Shown here: positions 40,860 through 48,585 of the stretch, in pieces
Layout: every line of letters starts with the position of its first letter
Position numbering within the stretch: position 1 is the stretch's first letter
Assembly (NCBI GenBank): GCA_946550725.1
Contig: CAMNQX010000002.1
Coordinates: forward strand, 1 to 64,000
DNA length: 64,000 bases
Source of the DNA: an uncultured Clostridia bacterium
GTDB taxonomy: Bacteria; Bacillota; Clostridia; Oscillospirales; Oscillospiraceae
Reading direction: 5' to 3'
Position numbers and translations under genes: made by a program
Notes under the pieces: generated by a model
The model's input: only the letters and a program-made list of their open reading frames with translations
What the model was told of the DNA's origin: nothing
The model's database searches: none

Positions 40860-43800
40860 TTACCGTCCCAGCACTTCCAACTCAACAACGTGGTTGGTGT
40901 TGCCGCTGGCGGTGCCGTGCATATAAACGCGCACATATCGGGCGTTTACCGGCGCGGTCAGGGCCAGGTGCAGGCCGTTTGACGTCTCCGCGTAGGTACT
41001 GTCGCTGCCCAGGCCCCGTCCGTGGAGCGTGCCTGTGGTGTCGGAGTTGTAGACCTGATACACAACGCCGCTGAAATCCTCCGTCTCGGAAAGCTCGATC
41101 ACGGTCCCCTGGTAAATTCTGTCGTCCTGCCAGTAGCGGTAAAGGTTGACCCCGGAAACGCTCTTCACCGCTTCCAGGTCCACCTGCAGATAGGCGGATT
41201 CGTCCCGGTTATCTGCGCCGAATTCGCCGTAGTTCCCTGTGGTGTTGGTCTTGTTGCCGTCCACCGCCATGCTCACCGGGCGAGAGGATGCGTTCCCTTC
41301 CGCATCCGTCCCGTCCGCCGTCCATTTGGCAACAATGGGTTTATTGAGCGCCAGATTCATCTCACCGGTGGGCGTATCCGGGTCGTCGGGGGTCTCGGTC
41401 TGGAGCTTCTCGGCCACCTGGTCATAGCCCAGGGCGGTATCCAGCACCTCCGCCTTCACGCTGCCGTAGAAGCCGTCGCTGCCCACCGTAATGGCGGCCG
41501 CCGTCACGCTGTCCTGCGCCCCGCCCAGATAGGCCGAGCCTTCCAGCGTGCCGTCCACATAGATCTTCATCATGCCGTTGTTTTCCTTCACGCCGGTGAT
41601 CATATGCACCGCGCCGTCGTTGGCCGTGTTCTTAGAGACGGCGGTCTGACCATGGACGGTGAAGAACGCCTTGCCGTCCTCCCGGATGCCAAGAACGTAC
41701 TCGCTGCCCTGGGCCACCACCGCGCCGGCGGACAACGTGGATACCTGCGCGTTCACGGTGAAGCCGTTGCTGCCGGTGAGGGACTCCGCCGCCGCTGCGA
41801 GCTGGGTCGCTTCGGTCACCTGCTCAAAGCTCTCCTGAGCGGCCACGGTGTTCTGGGTGTGATAGGGGAAGGTGACGGTCGTCTGGGCCAGGGCGTTCCC
41901 CGCCAGATCGTTGATCCCAGCCGCCGCCACGGTGACGGTCGTTTGGTCGGTCATCGTTCCCGCCGGAACGGTGAGGTGGAAGGTGCAATCGTCGGCGCTG
42001 GCCTCCGCCGTCGCCTCCGTGCCGTTGACGGTAAACGTCCCTCCGGTGACCTTCTCGTTAAAGCGCACCGTCACGCCGTTTTCGCCGTCGCCGGAGACCC
42101 ACGCGAACTGGGGCGCGGTGGTGTCGCCGTTCTTGGAGAAGCGGAGGATGCGCACCTCATCGGGCTGAAGGGTCACGGTGTAGGTGTCGCCATAGGTCAG
42201 CGTCCCCACGGTGGGGGTGCCCGCCGTCAGGTTGTGAGAGTGCTCCATGTGATATTTCAGCGTCCCGGCGTTTTCAGGCACGCCGATGGTACGGTCAAAG
42301 GTGATGGTCACGCTCTTGGCCGCGTTGGAGGAGTTGCGGAAGGAGATGAGGCCGTCGGTGCCGTCAAAGCAGGCAAAGCCGTAGGCATTGGTCTCGCCGT
42401 CGCTGCCGCCGCCCAGCGTCCTGTTGCTGGCAGGAGACAGGCCGAACATCTTGGCGTTGCGGAGCATATGGTAGTTCTCCTCCGCCCAGTCCAGGAACTC
42501 GGCAGTCACCTCATACTTGCCCGGGGTCATGATGCTGTCGGAGAAATAAAGCTCCCAGAAGGCGGTACCACGGGTAGAGAGCATGTAGAGGTAGTTCTGG
42601 AACTGCTCGTCGGTGGCGGTGTTGATGTTCATGCCCGTCCCCTCTGTGCCGTAGACAGGGTCGTGGTTATAGATGTTGGACAGGGGGAACTGGAACTCGT
42701 GGTTTTTGAGGAAATCGTAGTACATCGCGTCGCGATAGGTGATCTGGCGGTCCATTTTGCTGGAGCTGGGGCCTGCGTCCGCCTGGTCGGCGGTACACTG
42801 GATCCACACGGAGTTGGCCCACTGGAGGTACCAGGGGCTGGGGTTGACGTAGCAGGTGAGGGATATCCACAGCTTGTTGATGTTGTAGTCCTGCCCCGCC
42901 TGACGCACCGCCTCCATCAGGTCGATCCAGCCCTCCCAGAGGTCGGTGACGTGGTACATCTGCTGATAGCCGCCGGTCATGTGGTTGTTGGCATAGCCGG
43001 GCACGCCGTCGGCGGCGGCCCAGGTCCCGTACTGACCGCCGTCGGCAAAGCCGTCCCACTTCCAGTAGTTGACGCCGTAGTCCCGCATCCACTGGATCGC
43101 CATGTCGGTGAAATTCTTCACGTACACCCGGTCAGCCACGTCGATGGAGCCACCGGCCTTGCTGCCGGTGCCGTTCTTGGCCAGGATATCCGCCATGGTG
43201 CCATAGAAGTTATAGCCGCCCCGGGGGCCGACCCACACGCCGAAGTTACTGCCGAAGTTGTGGACCAGCTCGCTGGAGGGGGTAAGGCCCTGGGGGAACT
43301 TGCTGTTGAACTCCCAGAAGCCGGTGGTGTTCAGCGTGGTGCCGGAGCGGGCGGCGTCTACCACGCTGGTGTTGTTATAGTTGTTCCAACCGTCGTCCAC
43401 CACGTAGGAGTCCAGCGGACGCACCCCCGTCTTGTTCAGCTCCTTGTCGATCTCAATGAAGGATTCCAGGATGTTGTCGTCGTCAATGAGCATCATGTTA
43501 TCGAACCAGGAGTTATACTGGATCCGGAAATCAGAGGGAGTGGCGATGGACTTGATGTACTCGAAGAAGTCGGCCTGGATAACCGCGTTGTCGGTGCTCC
43601 GGGCCGCCCCCGCCACCGTCTGCCATGTGACGTACTTACCGTCGGCGGTGAGCTGGTCGTCCTTCTGGAGGCGGTCGAAGGACTTGCCGGTGTAATAGCG
43701 CAGATAGCCCACGTTGTCCACGATCTCGTTATCCGCCACGGGGAACTCGCAGCCGAAGAACATCCCCTGGATGTAGATGGGCTGTCCCAAATTGGCCTTG

Positions 43801-44942
43801 AACTGCTCCATCGCCACGATCCCACCCGCGTCGGTGGGAATGGTCCAGGTGGCGTCGGTGGAGCTGGTGACCAGAGATTCCAGGTCGATGTAGTCGATCA
43901 CCGCGTCGGTTTTCTTGTCCTGGGGAACGCTGATCTCCAGATATTTGCGCATAAAGTGGTCGTCGTCATACATGACGATGTTTTCCGTGATGGTGTATTC
44001 CACGTTGCGGAAGGTAAACGGCACAAAGCGGAAGGTCACCTTCTGGCCGTTCTTGGCCACGCCGTTGATGGTGGCGTTGGTGTTCTCCACCACCGGCGCA
44101 CCGTCCAGGGTCAGGTCGCTGGCGGCGAACTCCCTGCTGCCGTCCAGGCCCGCGGTGGGGTCCTTCTCCGCGTGGAGGTTGAACTCCGCGCCGCCGGCGT
44201 AAGCGTTCCCCGCCCAGGAGGACTTCGCCTTCAGCTTCAGCTGGGTGGCGGTGCAGGGGGCGTCCAGCCCCACATAGGTGGTGTCGTTCTCGTTGAACTG
44301 GCCGCTTTTCAGCAGCGTCCAGCCCGTTTCGGCGTTCATGTCCAGGGGGGTGGCGCTGGTGGAGTAGTAGAGGTCATACTCCTTCGTGCGGCCGTTGGTC
44401 CCGCCCGCCGCTCTCTGGGTCCAGGAAAAGCACTGGAACGTTTTGGACCCGTTCAGGTCAAACACCACCTGATAGGGGAAGGCCGTGCGGCAGTCCTCGT
44501 TTCCGTCCACGTCACTGTACTTGGTGTGCCAGATGGAGCCGGTATTGCCGTCGATCAGGTTGGGGGCGTTGCCGTCCCCGGCCCCGGTGGCGTTATGGAA
44601 GCTGTCCGTAGTGGCCGTCCAGCCGGTGCGGTCCAAGGCGGGGATCACGTTGACCACCCGGACCTTGAACTCCTCGCTGCCCGCGCCGGGGGTAAACACC
44701 GTGTCCCCCCCGTCGGTGCGCTTATTGGTCAGATCGACCGTGGTCAGCTTGCCCTCCGCAGTGGAGAACGTACGGCTGATGTAGCCGTTGCCGATGGTCA
44801 CCCTGTCTCCCGCTACCGTGACCGACGCGCGGAGCGGAGACGCCCCCGCGCGCTCTGCTACCAGCGCGGCCAACGCACCCAGCGGCAGCAATACCGCCGC
44901 CAGAAGTCCTGCCAGTAGCTTTTTCCATGCAACCTTTCTCAT
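40860..44942 (-). CDS. Secreted clan GH-D (GH36-related) glycosidase with discoidin modules
   Basis: 1360 aa. Signal peptide (1-33). A discoidin-like domain (about 105-257) is inserted in the N-terminal beta-supersandwich. The catalytic barrel (about 480-750) has SYVVDDGWNNYN (Asp516-Asp517) and the nucleophile motif NYWKWDGF (Asp630), as in alpha-galactosidases and alpha-N-acetylgalactosaminidases. C-terminal: Ig-like domain (about 943-1030), LamG (about 1037-1180), discoidin (1195-1360, NLALNKPIVAKW). AGGAGG precedes the ATG. It has no SLH repeats itself; the co-transcribed SLH protein may hold it or its substrate. The exact sugar cannot be told. Confidence 0.8.
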   Translation of the reverse strand: MRKVAWKKLLAGLLAAVLLPLGALAALVAERAGASPLRASVTVAGDRVTIGNGYISRTFSTAEGKLTTVDLTNKRTDGGDTVFTPGAGSEEFKVRVVNVIPALDRTGWTATTDSFHNATGAGDGNAPNLIDGNTGSIWHTKYSDVDGNEDCRTAFPYQVVFDLNGSKTFQCFSWTQRAAGGTNGRTKEYDLYYSTSATPLDMNAETGWTLLKSGQFNENDTTYVGLDAPCTATQLKLKAKSSWAGNAYAGGAEFNLHAEKDPTAGLDGSREFAASDLTLDGAPVVENTNATINGVAKNGQKVTFRFVPFTFRNVEYTITENIVMYDDDHFMRKYLEISVPQDKKTDAVIDYIDLESLVTSSTDATWTIPTDAGGIVAMEQFKANLGQPIYIQGMFFGCEFPVADNEIVDNVGYLRYYTGKSFDRLQKDDQLTADGKYVTWQTVAGAARSTDNAVIQADFFEYIKSIATPSDFRIQYNSWFDNMMLIDDDNILESFIEIDKELNKTGVRPLDSYVVDDGWNNYNNTSVVDAARSGTTLNTTGFWEFNSKFPQGLTPSSELVHNFGSNFGVWVGPRGGYNFYGTMADILAKNGTGSKAGGSIDVADRVYVKNFTDMAIQWMRDYGVNYWKWDGFADGGQYGTWAAADGVPGYANNHMTGGYQQMYHVTDLWEGWIDLMEAVRQAGQDYNINKLWISLTCYVNPSPWYLQWANSVWIQCTADQADAGPSSSKMDRQITYRDAMYYDFLKNHEFQFPLSNIYNHDPVYGTEGTGMNINTATDEQFQNYLYMLSTRGTAFWELYFSDSIMTPGKYEVTAEFLDWAEENYHMLRNAKMFGLSPASNRTLGGGSDGETNAYGFACFDGTDGLISFRNSSNAAKSVTITFDRTIGVPENAGTLKYHMEHSHNLTAGTPTVGTLTYGDTYTVTLQPDEVRILRFSKNGDTTAPQFAWVSGDGENGVTVRFNEKVTGGTFTVNGTEATAEASADDCTFHLTVPAGTMTDQTTVTVAAAGINDLAGNALAQTTVTFPYHTQNTVAAQESFEQVTEATQLAAAAESLTGSNGFTVNAQVSTLSAGAVVAQGSEYVLGIREDGKAFFTVHGQTAVSKNTANDGAVHMITGVKENNGMMKIYVDGTLEGSAYLGGAQDSVTAAAITVGSDGFYGSVKAEVLDTALGYDQVAEKLQTETPDDPDTPTGEMNLALNKPIVAKWTADGTDAEGNASSRPVSMAVDGNKTNTTGNYGEFGADNRDESAYLQVDLEAVKSVSGVNLYRYWQDDRIYQGTVIELSETEDFSGVVYQVYNSDTTGTLHGRGLGSDSTYAETSNGLHLALTAPVNARYVRVYMHGTASGNTNHVVELEVLGR

Positions 44943-45003
44943 GTTATCCCTCCTGTGTTTGCAAAGAGATGAGCAAGCCGGCTTGCTCGCCCGTTGACAG
45001 TTC

Positions 45004-45032
45004 ATTCTATCACTCTTAGGTATTTATTGCAA
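45004..45032 (-). promoter_or_regulatory. Sigma-A promoter of the glycosidase-SLH operon
   Basis: TTGCAA (45027-45032), 17-nt spacer, TAGAAT (45004-45009) on the minus strand; the surrounding 80 bp are strikingly A/T-rich compared with the rest. Confidence 0.65.
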
Positions 45033-45105
45033 TAATTTTTCTTTTTCCTCTTCAAATTTTTTATATTTTGACGAACCTCTCCTCTTTTTTAGCCCCCCCC
45101 CGCCA

Positions 45106-45139
45106 AAAACGCGGGCCGCACCCATACAGGGTGCGGCCC
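45106..45139 (-). terminator. Intrinsic terminator after the BlaI-BlaR1 operon
   Basis: 11-bp stem GGGCCGCACCC / GGGTGCGGCCC followed on the minus strand by GCGTTTTT. Confidence 0.85.
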
Positions 45140-45160
45140 TCTTTGCCGGTTTCTGTTTGC

Positions 45161-45397
45161 TCAGCCCACGTCGATCCAGTCGGTGAGCCAGCGCTCGTAA
45201 GTGATGGACCACAGGCGCTTTTGCAGCACGCCGTTGTAAACGCGGGTATACCAAATGGTCTCCTCCGCGTGGGGGGCGATGCCGCCGTCCTCCGCCTGGG
45301 CGGGGGGAACGGGCGCTTCCGCCGCGGCGGCCAGAACGCTCAGGCCGCTCACCATCATTGCCAGAACCAGCAGGGTCGCGATCAGGGTCTTTTTCAT
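45161..45397 (-). CDS. Small secreted protein linked to BlaR1
   Basis: 78 aa. Signal peptide (1-26, VLAAAAEA). The mature part of about 50 aa is rich in Trp/Tyr/Arg: ETIWYTRVYNGVLQKRLWSI then YERWLTDWIDVG. Its ATG overlaps the BlaR1 stop (ATGA), so it is coupled to the sensor gene. I think similar small secreted proteins accompany M56 peptidases in other Clostridia; function unknown. It could be a ligand or regulator of the sensor. Confidence 0.75.
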   Translation of the reverse strand: MKKTLIATLLVLAMMVSGLSVLAAAAEAPVPPAQAEDGGIAPHAEETIWYTRVYNGVLQKRLWSITYERWLTDWIDVG

Positions 45398-46512
45398 GAT
45401 ACTACCTCCAAACCTTCAAACATTTCGTCTTGCAGCATATCCTCGCTGATCGTCCAAACCAGCTCTCCGTCACACCAGAACTCGTATTCGCCGGAGGGCA
45501 GCTTCTTCAGGTAGGACGTGTCCGGCGATACCGCGTGCACGGGCCGCGCGTCGTCTTGGTTGGATGGAAAAAAGCCGGCAGGCTGCAATATGAACACATA
45601 GGACACCACGAACAGAGCCACGCTCAGCGCCAGCGCCGCCATAGCCGTCTTGTCCCGCTTGGCCGGGGCGTCCATCGCCATCTTGGCCCGCAGGGCCAGG
45701 GCGGCTGGCTCTCCCGGCTGGGCGAAGCAGGTGCCCGCTCCCATGAAGCGAAGAGCACCGGGGCGCGCCTGGTGTCCCGCGCGGTAGAGAGCCTCCACAT
45801 AGGCCAGCCGGTCGGTGGCCTCCACGCCGGTCAGCACCGCCTTGTCGCAGCGCAGCTCCAGGACCTCCTTCACCGCCCTCTGGGCGAGATGGACCAGGGG
45901 ATTCCACCAGAAGACACAGCGAAACAGCAGAAAGCCCAGACACAGCCACGAGTCATGCCCGGCCAGATGGGTCATCTCGTGCTTCAGGATCCAATCCAGG
46001 TCGCCGTCAACATAGGGCCGGTCCGGCAGATAGATGGCCGGATGGATGTAGCCCGCAGACACCGGCGTGGTGATGGCGTGGGTGACGTGGACCATCCCGA
46101 TGGGGACGCCGCACCGTTCAGCAGCCTCCTTTAGCTGCTGGGAGCGGGGCGCCTTGATCGCCGTGCCCAGGTTCCGGTCGTTCCGGATCATGCTCCGTGC
46201 CACAAGGCCCAGCCCCACCAGCGCGCCGCCCAGCCAGAGCCACACCAGAAGGCGGTTCACCGTCAGGCCCGTCGTCAGCTCATGTTCCATGGTCTCGCGC
46301 AGCGCAGGCAACACCCGGTAAGACCGCAGCACCACCATGCGCTTGCTGTCCAGGGGAAGCAGCAGCCGGATCACCGTCAGCAGAATGGCCGCCGACCACG
46401 CCGCGGTGCCATACCGCAGCAGGAAGTTGGTGTGTCTTCGCAGAAGCATCAGCAGCAGACAAGCCACTGAGAACCACAGCGAGGCGCTGAGGACAGACCA
46501 AACACTAATCAT
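45394..46512 (-). CDS. BlaR1/MecR1-type M56 metallopeptidase sensor
   Basis: 372-aa membrane sensor. Four or more TM segments (about 5-25, 35-53, 88-107, 290-310) around a cytoplasmic M56 zinc protease domain with LKHEMTHLAGHD (about 176-187) and a downstream Glu in EVLELRCDKAV. The extracellular C-terminal tail is only about 60 aa and lacks the penicillin-binding SxxK domain of BlaR1, so it does not sense beta-lactams that way. It starts inside the BlaI stop (8-bp overlap). It should cleave the BlaI-like repressor upon a signal at the surface. Confidence 0.88.
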   Translation of the reverse strand: MISVWSVLSASLWFSVACLLLMLLRRHTNFLLRYGTAAWSAAILLTVIRLLLPLDSKRMVVLRSYRVLPALRETMEHELTTGLTVNRLLVWLWLGGALVGLGLVARSMIRNDRNLGTAIKAPRSQQLKEAAERCGVPIGMVHVTHAITTPVSAGYIHPAIYLPDRPYVDGDLDWILKHEMTHLAGHDSWLCLGFLLFRCVFWWNPLVHLAQRAVKEVLELRCDKAVLTGVEATDRLAYVEALYRAGHQARPGALRFMGAGTCFAQPGEPAALALRAKMAMDAPAKRDKTAMAALALSVALFVVSYVFILQPAGFFPSNQDDARPVHAVSPDTSYLKKLPSGEYEFWCDGELVWTISEDMLQDEMFEGLEVVS

Positions 46513-46894
46513 CCATCAAGTCAGCCTTCCGTTGAGCGATCAGACTCTCCAACTCCTGGAGCGCCTCCTCCGTAACGTCCTCGGTGTTGAGGAATGCGGA
46601 GAGTAGCGTGGGTAGGGTGGGCTTGTAGGACTCTCCCGCCTCCACCACCTGGCGGGCGATGAACTCCGCGTAGGTCATGGTGGGGGCAAAGGTCCGGGCG
46701 ATGGTCTTTCCCCGGCGGACAAAGCCCGCCTCATAGATCAGTTCCTTCTTGAGCAGGCCGTCCAGAATGGCAAAAATCGACCGTTCCTTCCACCTGCGCT
46801 GAGGGATGGCTTCGATCAAAGCAGCAGAGGACATCGGCTCCTCGCTGCCCCAAAGGGCCTCCATGATCTCGGTCTCACTTCTTCGTAACAGCAT
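46505..46894 (-). CDS. BlaI/MecI/CopY-family repressor
   Basis: 129 aa. Winged-helix domain (about 1-75; ETEIMEALWGSEEPMSSAAL, KERSIFAILDGLLKKELIY) and a C-terminal dimerization helix region. GAGGAGGGAAG precedes the ATG. First gene of the BlaI-BlaR1-small secreted protein operon and presumably an autorepressor. Confidence 0.9.
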   Translation of the reverse strand: MLLRRSETEIMEALWGSEEPMSSAALIEAIPQRRWKERSIFAILDGLLKKELIYEAGFVRRGKTIARTFAPTMTYAEFIARQVVEAGESYKPTLPTLLSAFLNTEDVTEEALQELESLIAQRKADLMDD

Positions 46895-46932
46895 ATTTTC
46901 TTCCCTCCTCTAGCTGCTGAAGTACAAACGAC

Positions 46933-46962
46933 ATTATAATATATTTCCCCTCCCTTCGTCAA
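46933..46962 (-). promoter_or_regulatory. Promoter of the BlaI-BlaR1 operon
   Basis: TTGACG (46957-46962), 18-nt spacer, TATAAT (46933-46938) on the minus strand; AT-rich sequence around the -10 is a plausible BlaI operator but no clean TACA/TGTA dyad is seen. Confidence 0.6.
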
Positions 46963-47077
46963 GATGAGACTCAAAAAAATTTCGATGCCTTTCTACATTT
47001 TTTGAGCGGCCCGCCGGGAACGTCCCTCCCCCGCTCCGCATAGGATATCTTAAACTTTACGGAGAGAAGGTTTTGCC

Positions 47078-47590
47078 ATGGACCGTTCCCTGTCCCGCCC
47101 CGGTCTCAGCCTCTGCCTGCCCACCCTCCTCCGCCGCCGGCCCCAGGCCGTGGCGCGGCTGGCCGGCGGCGAGGACTACCCCGGTCTCACCGGTATCGTG
47201 CGCTTCTACCAGACCGCCGCGGGAGTGGTGGTCTGGGCGGAGGTGACCGGCCTGCCTGCGGCTTCCTCCCCCTGCGGCGGGCGCATCTTCGGGTTCCACA
47301 TCCACGCCGGGGACAGCTGCGCCGGGACTTCCGCCGAGCCGTTCTCCGCCGCCCTGGGCCACTATGACCCAGGCGGCTGTCCCCACCCCTACCACGCCGG
47401 CGACCTTCCCCCGCTGTTTGGCAGCGGCGGCGCCGCCCTCTCCCTGTTTTTGACCGACCGCTTTTCCGTGTCGGAGGTCATTGGCAAAACCGTCATCCTC
47501 CACGACCACCTCGACGATCTTACCACCCAGCCCTCCGGCGGCTCCGGCAAGCGCATCGCCTGCGGTGTGATCCGAAAAAATGCTCCTTGA
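47078..47590 (+). CDS. sodC: Cu/Zn superoxide dismutase
   Basis: 170 aa; converts superoxide to peroxide and oxygen. Copper ligands His74 and His76 (GFHIH), bridging His95 (HYDPGG), zinc ligands His103, His106 and Asp109 (HAGDLP), and copper ligand His142 (ILHDH). The disulfide pair is Cys81 and Cys162 and the guiding Arg is Arg159 (KRIACGVI). There is no signal peptide, so it would be cytosolic, unlike most bacterial SodC. It lies 49 bp upstream of a CDF metal exporter. Confidence 0.9.
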   Translation: MDRSLSRPGLSLCLPTLLRRRPQAVARLAGGEDYPGLTGIVRFYQTAAGVVVWAEVTGLPAASSPCGGRIFGFHIHAGDSCAGTSAEPFSAALGHYDPGGCPHPYHAGDLPPLFGSGGAALSLFLTDRFSVSEVIGKTVILHDHLDDLTTQPSGGSGKRIACGVIRKNAP

Positions 47591-47615
47591 CATCACGCCC
47601 CGGGCGGTGTAAGAT
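47587..47615 (+). promoter_or_regulatory. Sigma-A promoter of the CDF gene
   Basis: TTGACA (47587-47592, overlapping the sodC stop), 17-nt spacer, TAAGAT (47610-47615). Confidence 0.65.
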
Positions 47616-47639
47616 TATGCCTTTAAGGAGGGGACAGCT

Positions 47640-48572
47640 ATGTCTCAGGTCAACGAAGCGCAAACAAACACCATTATTAAGCGGGTATCCGTGGTGACGG
47701 TGCTGGGCAACGTCATCCTCACCGTGTTCAAGCTCTTTGCGGGGGTGGCGGGACGGTCGGGCGCCATGGTGTCCGACGCCGTCCACTCCCTCTCCGACGT
47801 GTTCACCACCCTCATCGCCTTCCTGGGGGTGCGGCTGTCCCAAAAGCCCGCCGACAAGGAGCACCCTTACGGCCACGAGCGGTTTGAGTGCGTCGCCTCT
47901 TTGCTCCTGGGGCTTATTTTGCTGGTCACCGGGCTGGGGATCGGCAAGGTGGGCGTGACCAACATTCTGGCGGGCAACTATGACGCCCTGACCCCTCCCG
48001 GCGTCATCGCCCTTGTGGCCGCGCTGGTGTCCATCGGAATGAAGGAGGCCATGTTCTGGTACACCCGGTACTACGCCAAGCTCATCAACTCCCCCGCCTT
48101 TATGGCGGACGCGTGGCATCACCGCTCCGACGCCTTTTCCTCCATCGGCTCCCTCATCGGCGTGGGAGGCGCGATGCTGGGCTGGCCGGTGCTGGACAGC
48201 GTGGCCAGCGTGGTCATCTGCCTGTTCATCCTCAAGGTAGCCTACGACATTTTGAAGGACGCGCTGAGCAAGATGCTGGACACCTCCCGGGGGGAGGAGT
48301 ACGACAACCGCCTGCGGGACTATGTCCTGGCCCAGCCCGACGTGCTGGGAGTGGGGCTGCTCCAGTCCCGCACCTTCGGCAACCGGGTATATATTGATGT
48401 GGTCATTCAGGTGGACGGCGAGCTGAAGCTCCGGGACGCCCACGCCATCGCCGAGCGGGTCCACGCCGCCGTGGAGCGGGACTTCCCGGATATTAAACAT
48501 ATCATGATCCACGTGGACCCGGCGGAGGAAACTCCCCCGCCGGAAACGAACGAAGAAAAAACGGACGCTTAA
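47640..48572 (+). CDS. Cation diffusion facilitator (CDF) metal exporter
   Basis: 310 aa. Six TM helices with the TM2 site HSLSDVFTT (His/Asp) and TM5 site HHRSDAFSS (HxxxD), which bind Zn, Mn or Fe in transport; C-terminal cytoplasmic metallochaperone-like domain (about 210-295, VIQVDGELKLRDAHAIAE). AAGGAGG precedes the ATG. Its stop lies within a bidirectional terminator shared with the convergent gene. A MntE/FieF-like role is plausible beside sodC. Confidence 0.92.
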   Translation: MSQVNEAQTNTIIKRVSVVTVLGNVILTVFKLFAGVAGRSGAMVSDAVHSLSDVFTTLIAFLGVRLSQKPADKEHPYGHERFECVASLLLGLILLVTGLGIGKVGVTNILAGNYDALTPPGVIALVAALVSIGMKEAMFWYTRYYAKLINSPAFMADAWHHRSDAFSSIGSLIGVGGAMLGWPVLDSVASVVICLFILKVAYDILKDALSKMLDTSRGEEYDNRLRDYVLAQPDVLGVGLLQSRTFGNRVYIDVVIQVDGELKLRDAHAIAERVHAAVERDFPDIKHIMIHVDPAEETPPPETNEEKTDA

Positions 48573-48585
48573 CGCGTCCGTTTTT
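48557..48585. terminator. Bidirectional terminator between CDF and DUF975-CmpB genes
   Basis: Stem ACGGACGC / GCGTCCGT with five A and five T flanks; both stop codons fall inside it. Confidence 0.85.

Noticed and set aside
36217-40926. A 1569-codon open frame on the plus strand opposite the giant SLH gene
   Set aside because: It mirrors the codon structure of the SLH gene, has His/Gly/Arg/Val-rich shadow composition and no domains; GC-rich DNA leaves such antisense frames open. Similar long frames at 41022-44918, 18770-21886 and 27913-29478 were dropped for the same reason.
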